Shown here one piece after another: positions 1-8,447 of a stretch of 44,790 bases of DNA (its first letter is position 1; every line of letters begins with the position of its first letter). This stretch comes from Candidatus Kapaibacterium sp. (GTDB lineage: Bacteria; Bacteroidota; Ignavibacteria; Kapaibacteriales; UBA4661). The position numbers and the translations under genes are program-made. Location: NCBI GenBank assembly GCA_025455065.1, contig JALONG010000052.1:1-44790 (forward strand). Reading direction: 5' to 3'. Under the pieces are notes generated by a model that was given only the letters and a program-made list of their open reading frames with translations, had not been told where the DNA came from and made no database searches.

Positions 1-211
1 ATGGTTTAACGTTGGCAAGCGTATTGTACAGGCAGAAGGTCATAAATTGTGTCATATTAAAAGATTGCATTAAAGCGAGTACAGCTGACGGAGAGTAGCT
101 CGTGTACTTGCGCAGCTATTGTATCAAATCTCGACGACGCGCGTCAACGCCCGCTGTAACGTATGCAAGAGGCCAATTAAGTTCAAAAGAGTGTCCCAGT
201 AGGTCGAGTAA
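1..211. other. Non-coding or degraded sequence at the left end
   Basis: I see no convincing gene here. The stretch has short interrupted frames and no recognisable RNA. Together with 212-536 it separates the shortened uxaB from whatever lies to the left, and it may be a rearranged or decayed segment. Confidence 0.4.
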
Positions 212-388
212 GATAATCTTGCTTGTCAACACATTGGATTATTTTTGGGTCCCACGCCACATCAGCCAACACTAAAAAACGCTGTTGCGTTTGTACGTGC
301 CGGCATACCGTTAGCACAAGTTGCCAACATCTTAGGCATCGCCGAGGCAGAGATCACCACCGCGTTAGATTCACCAGAAGCAGCGTAA
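212..388 (+). pseudogene. Gene fragment with helix-turn-helix-like C-terminus
   Basis: This is an open frame without an ATG, running from just after a TAA at 209-211 to a TAA at 386-388. Its end reads as an alternating hydrophobic helix pair containing AGIPLAQVANILGI, which resembles the C-terminal helix-turn-helix of resolvases or MerR/LuxR-type proteins. It has no start codon or ribosome site and the upstream sequence does not continue it in another frame that I could recognise. It may be the tail of a decayed recombinase or regulator. Homology is not established; the call rests only on the helix-turn-helix-like pattern. Confidence 0.3.
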
Positions 389-536
389 ATGTCGGCATAT
401 AATTTTTGTTCCATCACACCATTCCCGCGAAGTGGTCTATAAGTTTTGCGATAAAAGATTTGGAAACAGGTTTATAGTAGATTGCGGGGATGATACAAGT
501 AAATTTTGCCTTGCGGAATACACCTTATGTAAACTC

Positions 537-1772
537 CTAGAATTCAATTTTCAGAAATTTAGGTTTCCTGCCAAACTTCCCTTCAAAGCAGTCAATACTG
601 GGCTGGACGCGCGTTTTGAACTTCATTTCTTCCCCATTACGAATCCCCGAAAGTTTATGACGTAAAAAAGGATTCCGGAAACGGTCAAGAACCACGCTGA
701 TATATTCTTGAACCCTATCCGGCTCATAATCAAGGGTTAATGCAACTTCCGTGCGTAGTGCTTCTTCAATATATGTTGAAAGTTCAGGGTGATTCATCAC
801 ATCTAACACCGTCTCTAAGCCTTGTTCTATGCCGCGTGGAGCCATAAGCGTATGCCCGGCATTCAAAATCCGCACTTTCAGTGTCCGCTCTTCCTGAATA
901 TTTGGTTTAACGACAACCCCTGCACAGTCTGTAAACGGCAGCAATGCTCGCACATCCTCATTTCCTTCGACTGCCCACAACCGATACGGCTCGGCTGTGA
1001 TGAGCGCATTATCCTCATAACCAAGCCAAGCAACATACTCAGCGAGTGAGGTTTTGTCGGGTGTTCCGGGAACAATTCTATCAACTAAGGTATTACAAAA
1101 CAAGACCTTGCTGTCAAGCCAATCAATAAAGGCAGATTCTACCGAGGCTCTCTGGCAAAGCTGACGAATGATAGATTGAAGCGTACTTGCGTTATTGTCA
1201 ATCAATTCCGTTGGCAAAACACATACCCCGGAAGCCGCACCATTACTCATGTTCCAGCGATGCAACAAACACGCCAATAATTTCCCCGGAAACGATTCCG
1301 GCACAACGCCTGATTGTACGCGCTCCGCGTCGCTTTCATCGAAAACAATTCCTGCTTCTGTTGTGTTGGAAACAATCAATCGGAGACTATCCGAAGCAGC
1401 AATTTCCAATACCCGCGCCCAATTCTCCGATGCGGCAATTATTTCCGAAACCGCATGAATCCTTGTTGCTTCTCGCACTTCCCTTCCCTCGACTATTCCC
1501 TGTGCAACAACTGTATATTCGTAATTCTGACGAGCTAAAACCTCCGAAGCCTCACTACGACTGCGTTCCACGATAGCAATACGCTCTTGCTTACCAAACC
1601 GCGTGTTTGCTTCCTCCACAAAACTTCCCAGAAACGCCCGTAAAAACACGCCGCCGCCGAATTGGAGGATGGTTGTTGGTTTTTGGTTGTTGGTTTTTAG
1701 TTGTTGGTTTTTGGTTGTTGGTTTTTGGTTCGTTGTTGGTTCGTTTTTAGTGGATTCGTTGTTGTGATTCAT
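537..1772 (-). CDS. uxaB: Tagaturonate reductase (altronate oxidoreductase), C-terminally shortened
   Basis: This enzyme reduces D-tagaturonate to D-altronate with NADH in the galacturonate branch. It belongs to the polyol-specific long-chain dehydrogenase family. Visible are the nucleotide-binding start QFGGGVFLRAF (residues 37-47), VSNTTEAG (134-141), PTELIDNN (187-194), NTLVDRIVPG (227-236) and the catalytic K299-x4-N304-x2-H307 set in KVRILNAGHT. The first 34 residues are not native: they are a translated heptamer-repeat array rich in N, Q, P, K and T that runs straight into the Rossmann strand. The protein stops at residue 411, shortly after the KFKTRVQPS motif, where family members (about 480 residues) continue with another helical segment of roughly 60-70 residues. 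I found no clear continuation in the other frames of 480-536. It is the last gene of the uronate cluster and may be inactive or structurally compromised. Confidence 0.88.
   Translation of the reverse strand: MNHNNESTKNEPTTNQKPTTKNQQLKTNNQKPTTILQFGGGVFLRAFLGSFVEEANTRFGKQERIAIVERSRSEASEVLARQNYEYTVVAQGIVEGREVREATRIHAVSEIIAASENWARVLEIAASDSLRLIVSNTTEAGIVFDESDAERVQSGVVPESFPGKLLACLLHRWNMSNGAASGVCVLPTELIDNNASTLQSIIRQLCQRASVESAFIDWLDSKVLFCNTLVDRIVPGTPDKTSLAEYVAWLGYEDNALITAEPYRLWAVEGNEDVRALLPFTDCAGVVVKPNIQEERTLKVRILNAGHTLMAPRGIEQGLETVLDVMNHPELSTYIEEALRTEVALTLDYEPDRVQEYISVVLDRFRNPFLRHKLSGIRNGEEMKFKTRVQPSIDCFEGKFGRKPKFLKIEF
1671..1750 (-). repeat. Heptamer-repeat array, 5-prime arm inside uxaB N-terminus
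   Basis: About eleven 7-bp words (GGTTGTT, GGTTTTT, AGTTGTT on the plus strand) lie in frame within the first codons of uxaB. In the sense of the gene the C-rich strand is read, giving N/Q/K/P/T residues. With the array at 1829-1880 it forms an inverted pair across the uxaC-uxaB junction. Confidence 0.9.
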
Positions 1773-1828
1773 CGGTAATATTACGAAAATTGAACAATAC
1801 TAACTATTTACAAATAAAAGTCTTACAT

Positions 1829-1880
1829 CCAAAAACAATCAACCAACAACTAAAAACCAACAACTAAAAACCAACAACTA
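1829..1880 (-). repeat. Heptamer-repeat array, 3-prime arm of uxaC
   Basis: Plus-strand words such as AACAACTAAAAACC run up to and include the uxaC stop codon, which reads TTTTAG inside the repeat. The orientation is opposite to the array at 1671-1750, so a transcript through the junction could fold into a long stem. Confidence 0.9.
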
Positions 1881-3341
1881 AAACCCAAAATACACTTCTG
1901 CATTAGTATAGCAAATGTCCGAGACCATGCCGCCGATGAGCGGAATATCACTAGGCAACAAGCCGCGCTCTATCTCGCTTCCAAGAATATCACACAGCAA
2001 ACGGCGGAAATACTCGTGTCTGGGGTACGAAAGAAAACTCCGAGAATCAGTCAGCATACCCACAAAGCAAGAAAGTAAGCCCATGTTGGAGAGTGCGTCG
2101 AGTTGGCGGCGCATACCGTCCAGTTGGTCAAGAAACCACCAGCCGCTTCCGTACTGGATTTTGCCCGCAATCGTGCCATCTTGAAAATTACCAATCATGG
2201 TAGCAAACACCTCGTTATCAGCAGGATTCAGATTATACAAGATTGTTTTCGTAAGCTGATTATTCGTATCCAAACGGTCGAGAAAACGAGCAAGGGAGCG
2301 GGCTTGCGGGAAATCACCGATGGAATCAAATCCTGTATCTGCGCCCAGCGTCCGCATCATGCGAGCATTATTGTTGCGCAGTGCGCCCAAGTGAAATTGC
2401 TGCGTCCAGCCTTTTGCATGATTCATCAAGCACACTTCGTATAAAACAGCCGACTTAAACTTCAGGATTTGTGCGGCATTCAAGGCATTTCCGCGACGAA
2501 TGGTTTGAAAGGCTTCCTCAATTTCTGCCGCCGTATATTCTTCTGCATAGACCTGCTCTAAGCCATGATCAGAAAGGCGGCAACCGTGTTCGGCAAAGAA
2601 ATCATGCCGCTTTTGCAATGCCTCACAAAACGATTGAAACGTTGTAATATCAACATTTGCAGACTGCGCGAGTTTGGCGGTGTAGTGCTGAAAGGCTTCA
2701 GGATTCTCCACAGCCATAGCTTTATCGGGGCGGAAGGTCGGTGCAACTTTCACAGGGAACGTTCCCGCAAGGTTTTGTGCGGCTATTGAGCGATGATGCT
2801 CCAAAGAATCCGTCGGGTCATCGGTTGTACCGACTACGCGAACATTCATCATCGTTAGAAGTTTTTGCGTCGGAATTTCGGATAATTGCTCATTGGCACG
2901 AGACCAGATTTCATCGGCACTTGCAGCGTTTAGCTGCTCAGAAATACCGAAGTATCGGCAAAGTTCCAAATGCGTCCAGTGGTAAAGCGGGTTGCGAAGC
3001 GTTTTAGGAACCGTTGCTGCGTAGGCATTGAACTTTTCTTTGTCCGAAGCATCACCAGTGCAGAAGCGTTCATTGATGCCGTTTGTCCGCATGGCACGCC
3101 ACTTGTAATGGTCGCCGTAGAGCCACACTTGCGCAAGATTGTCAAAGCGTTTGTTTGCTGCTATTTGGTCTGGCGGCAAATGACAATGATAATCAATAAT
3201 GGGTTGCTGCTTTGCAAACTCGTGGTAGAGCCTTTCTGCGTGGGCATTGGAAAGGAGAAAATTCTCGTGAATAAACGGCTTTGTTGCGGCACTGCCGTTG
3301 CCGTTCGTGTGAGGTTTTGCGGGATGAAGAGTGCTTTTCAT
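1878..3341 (-). CDS. uxaC: Uronate (glucuronate/galacturonate) isomerase
   Basis: UxaC isomerises D-glucuronate to D-fructuronate and D-galacturonate to D-tagaturonate, the entry step of both branches. It is an amidohydrolase-superfamily TIM barrel. The signature DYHCHLPPDQIA lies near residue 50 and carries the HxH metal ligands; RNPLYHWTHLEL and VVGTTDDPTDSLEHH follow as in the family, and the C-terminus GGMVSDICYTNAEVYFGF is typical. Length (487 residues) is near the usual 470. I chose the ATG at 3341 because the 11 upstream codons lack family resemblance. The first 25 residues are an extra low-complexity leader. No Shine-Dalgarno sequence is obvious. The stop codon TAG falls inside a heptamer-repeat array. 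It lies between uxaA and uxaB. Confidence 0.95.
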   Translation of the reverse strand: MKSTLHPAKPHTNGNGSAATKPFIHENFLLSNAHAERLYHEFAKQQPIIDYHCHLPPDQIAANKRFDNLAQVWLYGDHYKWRAMRTNGINERFCTGDASDKEKFNAYAATVPKTLRNPLYHWTHLELCRYFGISEQLNAASADEIWSRANEQLSEIPTQKLLTMMNVRVVGTTDDPTDSLEHHRSIAAQNLAGTFPVKVAPTFRPDKAMAVENPEAFQHYTAKLAQSANVDITTFQSFCEALQKRHDFFAEHGCRLSDHGLEQVYAEEYTAAEIEEAFQTIRRGNALNAAQILKFKSAVLYEVCLMNHAKGWTQQFHLGALRNNNARMMRTLGADTGFDSIGDFPQARSLARFLDRLDTNNQLTKTILYNLNPADNEVFATMIGNFQDGTIAGKIQYGSGWWFLDQLDGMRRQLDALSNMGLLSCFVGMLTDSRSFLSYPRHEYFRRLLCDILGSEIERGLLPSDIPLIGGMVSDICYTNAEVYFGF

Positions 3342-3481
3342 AGTTATTACATTCGTTGTAAATATCATTGTCAAATTTTTGATGATGCCTGTAACTTTGT
3401 CGAATAAAGACGATTGCTTTCAGAAAGGTCTTCATCCCTTGATTCGCCCGTATTCGCGGCATTGGTAAACATTGCTTCAAA

Positions 3482-3513
3482 CCTAAAAACCAAAAACCAC
3501 CAACCAAAAACTA
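3482..3513 (-). repeat. Heptamer-repeat array, 3-prime arm of uxaA
   Basis: Plus strand AAAAACCAAAAACCACC and CAACCAAAAACTA abut uxaA. The uxaA stop TAG is the first triplet of the sense-strand repeat TAGTTTTTGGTTGG. Confidence 0.88.
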
Positions 3514-5001
3514 AAGAGTAACTCCCGCTTTCCAAATCGCTATTTCGCGGTAGCCATTGCGCTCGTTGTTGGTGCGTTCTTGCCCCGAGGCAATAGCAAT
3601 GATGCGTTCCAAAAGTTCATCGCGGGTATCGTCCATTCGTGCGCCTTCCAAGATTGTTCCGGCGTTGAAATCAATCCAATGCGGCTTTTTTGCGGCAATT
3701 TCGCTATTGGAAGAAATTTTCACTGTCGGCACGGGAAAACCAAGCGGCGTACCGCGTCCCGTCGTGAAAAGCAGCATGGTTGCGCCGCTTGCGGTCATTG
3801 CAGTCGAAGAAACGCCGTCGTTTCCGGGCGCATTGATGAGCGCCAAACCCGCTTCGTTCCGTGCGTATTCGCCATACTCCAGTATTTGCACCACTTCTGC
3901 TGTGCCACCTTTTTGCACTGCTCCGAGCGATTTTTCCTCCAATGTGGTCAAACCGCCAGCTTTATTGCCGGGCGAAGGGTTTTCATACACGGGCTGATTG
4001 TGCTTCACAAAGTATTGCTTAAAATTATCAATCATTTGGACAAATTGCTTGAACGTCGCTTCATTCCTGCACCGCGAGGCAAGGACATCTTCCGCGCCAA
4101 ACATTTCCGGTACTTCGGTTTGCAATACCGCCGCGCCTGAGTCTGCTAAAGCGTCGGTAATCCGCCCCACAAGCGCGTTTGCGGTGATTCCTGAGAAACC
4201 GTCCGAACCGCCACATTTTACGCCAATGCGCAATTCCGAAAGCGGCACTGTTTCACGAACATCACGTTTCATCTGCTCGACGATTGCTTCAATAGCCTCC
4301 AGACCTGATTCTATCTCGTCTTCAACCTCCTGCGTATTGAAAAAACGCAAGCGTTCACGGTCTATCGTATCGCCAGCCAATTCCAAGAGGGCTTTCATCT
4401 GATTATTCTCGCAACCAAGCCCCAGAACCAAGACTCCACCTGCGTTGGGATTCCGCATGAGTCCGGCAAGTATTCGCCGTGTGTTCACCAAATCATCACC
4501 AAGTTGCGAACAGCCAAACGGGTGCGAAAAAGAATGCACACCGTCTATCAATCCCGCTTGCACGGCATAGCGTTCATGCGCTATTTTGGCAACGCGCTCT
4601 GCCGTACCATTCACGCAGCCAACGGTGTTTATCACCCAAATCTCGTTCCGCGTAGCAACCAAGCCGTTTTTGCGGCGGTAGCCGAGGAAGGTTTTTGGTT
4701 GTTGGTTAGTGGTTTCTGGTTGTTGGTTGTTGGTTTTGGGGTTGTAGGAAAGGGTTTGTTGGTCGTTCAAATCTGTTTTGAGGTTGTGCGAATGTATCCA
4801 CGCGCCCTGCGGAATATCCTCCGTTGCAGAGCCAATAGGAAAGCCGTATTTCACAATCTTCTCGCCAAGCGCGATTGCTCGAAGCGCGATTTTATGCCCC
4901 GCCGGAACATCCGTCGTTGTCGTAACGCCGTTTTCAAGCGCGGTTCCAGAAGGCAAATCCTTCACAGCAACGCAAACATTATCGTTGGGATGGATGGTCA
5001 T
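3511..5001 (-). CDS. uxaA: Altronate dehydratase
   Basis: UxaA dehydrates D-altronate to 2-keto-3-deoxygluconate, joining the galacturonate branch to KdgK. The two-domain architecture is clear: an N-terminal SAF-like domain (residues 1-75, with HPNDNVCVAV and GHKIALRAI) and the large UxaA/GarD catalytic part (from residue 105) containing INTVGCVNG, HPFGCSQLGDD, GLGCENNQ and IGVKCGGSDGFSG, whose cysteines fit the iron/metal site of the family. The total, 496 residues, is the expected size. Residues 87-104 between the two domains are a translated heptamer-repeat insert. The start is the ATG directly following another repeat array; I see no Shine-Dalgarno. Upstream is kdgK and downstream uxaC, all on the minus strand, consistent with one operon. 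Confidence 0.95.
   Translation of the reverse strand: MTIHPNDNVCVAVKDLPSGTALENGVTTTTDVPAGHKIALRAIALGEKIVKYGFPIGSATEDIPQGAWIHSHNLKTDLNDQQTLSYNPKTNNQQPETTNQQPKTFLGYRRKNGLVATRNEIWVINTVGCVNGTAERVAKIAHERYAVQAGLIDGVHSFSHPFGCSQLGDDLVNTRRILAGLMRNPNAGGVLVLGLGCENNQMKALLELAGDTIDRERLRFFNTQEVEDEIESGLEAIEAIVEQMKRDVRETVPLSELRIGVKCGGSDGFSGITANALVGRITDALADSGAAVLQTEVPEMFGAEDVLASRCRNEATFKQFVQMIDNFKQYFVKHNQPVYENPSPGNKAGGLTTLEEKSLGAVQKGGTAEVVQILEYGEYARNEAGLALINAPGNDGVSSTAMTASGATMLLFTTGRGTPLGFPVPTVKISSNSEIAAKKPHWIDFNAGTILEGARMDDTRDELLERIIAIASGQERTNNERNGYREIAIWKAGVTL
4690..4743 (-). repeat. Heptamer-repeat insert in the UxaA interdomain linker
   Basis: Eight consecutive 7-bp words of form GGTTNNT lie inside uxaA, in frame. 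They encode residues 87-104 (NPKTNNQQPETT and QQPKT) exactly between the SAF-like and catalytic domains. Length is a multiple of three, so both domains stay in frame. Confidence 0.92.
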
Positions 5002-5075
5002 TGGTTTTTAGTTGTTGGTTTTTAGTTTTTGGTTGTCATTGGTTTTTGGTTGTTGGTTTTTAGTTTTTGGTTTGG
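5002..5075 (-). repeat. Heptamer-repeat array, 5-prime arm of uxaA
   Basis: The array begins at the base next to the uxaA ATG. The words are GGTTTTT, AGTTGTT, AGTTTTT and GGTTGTT on the plus strand, with one irregular stretch near 5036-5040. It is inverted relative to 5130-5185. Confidence 0.9.
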
Positions 5076-5129
5076 AAGAAGCTAGATTTTAGGCGGCTTG
5101 CAGGTAATTTTTCTGAAATAGATTAACAA

Positions 5130-5185
5130 AAAACAATCAACCAAAAACCACCAACTAAAAACTAAAAACCAACAACTAAAAACTA
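5130..5185 (-). repeat. Heptamer-repeat array, 3-prime arm of kdgK
   Basis: Plus-strand words CAACTAAAAACTAAAAACC run to the kdgK stop codon, whose TAG is part of the repeat. Paired with 5002-5075 it makes the longest potential intergenic stem of the uronate operon, with a loop of about 55 bases. Confidence 0.9.
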
Positions 5186-6295
5186 CCTCACCACCTTCGC
5201 ACCTTTGCCATTAACCGCTAAGGCGCGTATTTCCTCAATGCTTGCCATGCTAACATCGCCCGGAACGGTTTGTTTGAGAGCAGCCGCAGCGACGGCAAAT
5301 TCGAGTGCATCTTGAGACGATTCTTCATGCAAAAGCCCGTAAATAAGCCCTGCTGTGAACGCATCACCGCCGCCAATGTCTTCGATAGGGCGATAGGTGT
5401 GTTTGTGCGAAAAATATCCGTTGCTGCAATCCCGCGAATCCAGCAATAATGCGCGTCGGTGTATCACGTCCGGGATTTGCACAATTTCACTTTCCCTGAC
5501 CGACAAGGCGACGGCATCAAATTTGAAGCGGTCTTTGAGGGTTTTTGCTAATGAACGATAGTATTCTTCAGTACTTGGAGACTGCTCCACTTCCACTTCC
5601 ACTTCCACACCCAAGCAAATCTGCGTGTCGTGTTCGTTGGAAACAAGCACATTCACGTATTGCATGAGATCGGTCATTGTCTCTCGTGCTTCTTCTTTTG
5701 ACCACAATTTTGAACGATAATTCAAATCGCAACTTACCTTCACGCCATGATTCTGTGCGGCTTTCAGTGCTGTACGCAATTCTGAAAGTACACTCGGCGA
5801 AAGCGCCGCCGTGATACCTGTCCAGTGAAACCACGCCGCACCAAGCAAAATCTCATACCAATCAAATTCATGTTCCTTTAAGTCGTTGATTGCAGAATGT
5901 TTGCGGTCGTATTCCACCACCGACGGGCGCAATCCCGCACCCTGTTCGTAATAGTAGATTCCAAGACGTTCTCCGCCCCGTTTGATAGAGCAGGTATTTA
6001 TGCCACACGATTGAAAAAACCGTACAGCCCCTTCTCCAAGCGAGTTTGCGGGAACTTTCGACACAAGCCGCGAAGCCTGATTCCAAGCACCCAACGCCGC
6101 AGCGACATTTGCCTCTGCCCCTCCAAAGTGCGCATCAAAACTCGTTGTTTGAGCAATACGTTTGAAAGACGGCGGCGTTAAACGGAGGAGAATTTCACCA
6201 AAAGTGATGATTGGCTGTTGGTTGGTGGTTTTTCGTTGTTGGTTTTCAGTTTTTTGTTGGCGATTTTCGGCTGTTGGTTTGTTGTGTGTTGTCAT
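5183..6295 (-). CDS. kdgK: 2-dehydro-3-deoxygluconate kinase (PfkB family)
   Basis: KdgK phosphorylates 2-keto-3-deoxygluconate to KDPG. PfkB features are visible: ITFGEILLRLTP (30-41), FGGAEANVAAALG (57-69), SCDLNYRSKLW (188-198) and the anion-hole/catalytic motif GGGDAF (308-313, base D311). The first 28 residues are a heptamer-repeat translation (N/Q/K/T/E rich), absent from the family, and the native fold starts at PIITFGE. Residues 231-237 are an EVEVEVE run from a short CACTTC microrepeat near 5588-5607, probably a surface loop. Length 370 compares with about 310-340 usually. The ATG at 6295 is the only plausible start that includes the first strand. The gene follows kdgA by 30 bases and precedes uxaA. 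Confidence 0.92.
   Translation of the reverse strand: MTTHNKPTAENRQQKTENQQRKTTNQQPIITFGEILLRLTPPSFKRIAQTTSFDAHFGGAEANVAAALGAWNQASRLVSKVPANSLGEGAVRFFQSCGINTCSIKRGGERLGIYYYEQGAGLRPSVVEYDRKHSAINDLKEHEFDWYEILLGAAWFHWTGITAALSPSVLSELRTALKAAQNHGVKVSCDLNYRSKLWSKEEARETMTDLMQYVNVLVSNEHDTQICLGVEVEVEVEQSPSTEEYYRSLAKTLKDRFKFDAVALSVRESEIVQIPDVIHRRALLLDSRDCSNGYFSHKHTYRPIEDIGGGDAFTAGLIYGLLHEESSQDALEFAVAAAALKQTVPGDVSMASIEEIRALAVNGKGAKVVR
6211..6285 (-). repeat. Heptamer-repeat array, degenerate, inside kdgK N-terminus
   Basis: A more diverged array (GGTTGGT, GGTTTTT, CGTTGTT, GGTTTTC) encodes most of KdgK residues 4-28. It is in frame and in the same C-rich sense orientation as the other 5-prime arms. Confidence 0.75.
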
Positions 6296-6325
6296 GCTAC
6301 TTAGGGCTTGAAATGGCTTGAATAC

Positions 6326-6958
6326 TCAGTTTTGAAGTGATTGAACAACCGTTTCCGCGTTGAGGGTTAATTGCTCAAAATTTTGTGCTTGCACCGCCGT
6401 AACATCACACAAGGCAGAGCCTACACCAACCGCACACGCACCCGCTTTGAGCCATTCTTTGCCGTTGGTGAGCGTAATTCCGCCCGTCGGCATAATGCGC
6501 AAATGCGGCATTGGTGCTTTGACGGACTTAATAAATGCCGGTCCGAAAAACTCCGCCGGAGAAAGTTTCACAATATCCGCTCCTACCTCTTGCGCAGTCA
6601 AAATTTCTGTCGGAGAAAATGCTCCAATCATGCCTGCAATCTCATGTTTCTGACATTCTTCGATAATCACCGGCTTCATCACGGGACTGACGACAAATTG
6701 CGCTCCGGCATGAATGACCTCCGCAGCAGCATTGCTATTCAGCACAGAACCCGCGCCAATGATGGCGTTTGGGAGTGTTTCGCGGAGTTTAGCAATAATC
6801 TTCAACGCATCGGGTGTTGTGAGCGTAATTTCGATGAGTCTCATTCCGCCCCGCACAATCGCTTCCACCGCCAAAAGCGCATGAATACTTTCGGGGAGGC
6901 GAATGACCGCAACGGCTTTTTCATTCAAAACGGTGCTGAGAATTTCGTTTTTTGTCAT
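6326..6958 (-). CDS. kdgA: KDPG aldolase (2-keto-3-deoxy-6-phosphogluconate aldolase)
   Basis: This class I aldolase cleaves KDPG to pyruvate and glyceraldehyde-3-phosphate, the last step of the uronate pathway. The catalytic glutamate lies in LIEITLTTP (E43), GAGSVL is at 68-73, the Schiff-base lysine is K131 in DIVKLSPAEFFGP, and the phosphate-binding PTGGI is at 157-161. The length, 210 residues, is normal. The start ATG at 6958 fits the family. The leader lacks a clear ribosome site, and CAACAACAAACC precedes the ATG, a possible very short relict of the heptamer repeat. It sits between the symporter gene and kdgK on the minus strand. Confidence 0.95.
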   Translation of the reverse strand: MTKNEILSTVLNEKAVAVIRLPESIHALLAVEAIVRGGMRLIEITLTTPDALKIIAKLRETLPNAIIGAGSVLNSNAAAEVIHAGAQFVVSPVMKPVIIEECQKHEIAGMIGAFSPTEILTAQEVGADIVKLSPAEFFGPAFIKSVKAPMPHLRIMPTGGITLTNGKEWLKAGACAVGVGSALCDVTAVQAQNFEQLTLNAETVVQSLQN

Positions 6959-6991
6959 GGTTTGTTGTTGAGTAACTGTAAAAAATTATAC

Positions 6992-8269
6992 TTACGGCGC
7001 TAGTATCGATGCGGCTTCAGCGTCATCAAATTCGTTCTCGCTTTTGGCTATAACAATCGTTGCCGCCACGTTACCAATCAAATTCGTGATTGAACGCGCT
7101 TCGGACATAAATCTATCCACGCCAAGCAAAAGTGCAAGCCCTTCCACAGGCAGGATCTGGGTTGCGGCAAGGGTCGCTGCAAGCGTGATAAAACCTGAAC
7201 CCGCCACACCTGCTGCGCCTTTTGAAGTGATGAGCAAAATTCCCATGATGGAAAGCTGCTGCATGATGGACAAATCCTTGCCAAATGCTTGCGCAATGAA
7301 CATTGCCGCCATAGAAAGATAAATTGCCGTGCCGTCCAGATTAAACGAATATCCTGTCGGTACAACCAAGCCCACGACGTGCTTGCTACACCCAAGTTTT
7401 TCGAGTTTTTGCATAATGCGTGGCAAAACGCTTTCCGACGACGACGTTCCCAAGACAACTAAAATTTCTTCACGAACATAGCGCAAGACCGCCCAGAGAC
7501 TGACGTTGTACCGCCAAAGGATGATATTCAAAACGATAAAGATAAAGAGAAAACACGTCAAATAAACCGCCGCCATGAGCTTTGCCAGTACCCAAAGCGA
7601 GGCTAATCCAAACTTCCCTACCGTAAACGCCATTGCGCCTAATGCGCCAAGTGGTGCTACCTTCATCACCATTCCGATAATCCGAAAAAATACCGCTCCA
7701 ACCCGCTCCAATCCTTGCCGAATCGGTACACCTTGTTCTCCTGTTCCTGCAAGTGCAACGCCGAAAAGGATAGCAAAAAACAGCACTTGCAGCATATTTC
7801 CTTCGGTGAACGCACCAAAAGCAAATTCGGGAACGATGTTCGTTACAAACTTGAGCATCGTGGTTTGTTTGGCAGCATTGGCATATTCCGATACATCTGC
7901 ATTTGCCACCGCGCTAACGTCTATGCCGCTTCCGGGCTGTGTGAGATTCACGACCGCCAGACCAATTCCTAACGCAAGCATCGTAACAAGTTGAAAATAG
8001 AGGAACGCCTTCAAGCCAACTTTACCGACTTTGCGCAAATTGCCGATAGATGCGATGCCCGTAACAATGGTGATAAAAATCACGGGCGCAATCACCATTT
8101 TGATGAGCTTGATGAAAATATCGCCAAGCGGCTTCAAAGACGTTGCGAACTCTGGCGCGAACACGCCCAATGCCGCACCGATGAACACGCACGTCAGCAC
8201 TTGCACGGTGAGATTTTTATACCACCGTTTTTCAACAGGTGCATCAACGATGGCTTGGTCAATAATCAT
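6992..8269 (-). CDS. Dicarboxylate/amino-acid:cation symporter (DAACS family)
   Basis: This is a DctA/GltP-type inner-membrane secondary transporter of about eight membrane helices with two re-entrant hairpins. The family signatures are evident: the serine-rich hairpin GTSSSESVLPRIM and the substrate/cation motif VVPTGYSFNLDGTAIYLSM, followed by GSGFITLAATLAA. At 425 residues it is full length. The substrate cannot be told from sequence; C4-dicarboxylates, glutamate or aspartate are usual. Its position 33 bases before kdgA at the head of the uronate genes suggests co-expression and perhaps uptake or efflux of an organic acid linked to pectin growth (inference). Confidence 0.9.
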   Translation of the reverse strand: MIIDQAIVDAPVEKRWYKNLTVQVLTCVFIGAALGVFAPEFATSLKPLGDIFIKLIKMVIAPVIFITIVTGIASIGNLRKVGKVGLKAFLYFQLVTMLALGIGLAVVNLTQPGSGIDVSAVANADVSEYANAAKQTTMLKFVTNIVPEFAFGAFTEGNMLQVLFFAILFGVALAGTGEQGVPIRQGLERVGAVFFRIIGMVMKVAPLGALGAMAFTVGKFGLASLWVLAKLMAAVYLTCFLFIFIVLNIILWRYNVSLWAVLRYVREEILVVLGTSSSESVLPRIMQKLEKLGCSKHVVGLVVPTGYSFNLDGTAIYLSMAAMFIAQAFGKDLSIMQQLSIMGILLITSKGAAGVAGSGFITLAATLAATQILPVEGLALLLGVDRFMSEARSITNLIGNVAATIVIAKSENEFDDAEAASILAP

Positions 8270-8306
8270 AGATTTTGTGTTTGTTGTTGTATTTCTGAGT
8301 TTAGTA

Positions 8307-8329
8307 TTGACCGCAGGGGCGCAGAAAAG
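8307..8329. repeat. Dispersed CCGCAGRGGCGCAGA repeat, copy 1
   Basis: TTGACCGCAGGGGCGCAG lies 38 bases upstream of the symporter start. It matches the copies at 26779-26811 and 26889-26916 with few changes, so it is a dispersed spacer repeat. Confidence 0.7.
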
Positions 8330-8447
8330 CTATGCTGAAGCAATATTTGATAGGTGAAGAAATAATGAAATCATTGTACTTGGGAATGTGATTCAAATAC
8401 AAGCGCGTTTTTTTGCACGGAACGATTGTTCTGCCACATATCGCATT

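Noticed and set aside
432-665. 77-residue plus-strand frame near the left end
   Set aside because: It overlaps uxaB antisense and shows no independent coding evidence.
1829-1880. Repeat arms as simple rho-independent terminators
   Set aside because: Stems would be A/U-rich without a GC core and U-tract, and they lie inside likely operons, so termination there would block downstream pathway genes.
5002-5075. G-quadruplex formation by the G/T-rich arms
   Set aside because: Only GG tracts with 3-5 base loops are present, so at best weak two-tier structures. It is possible but not supported enough to list.
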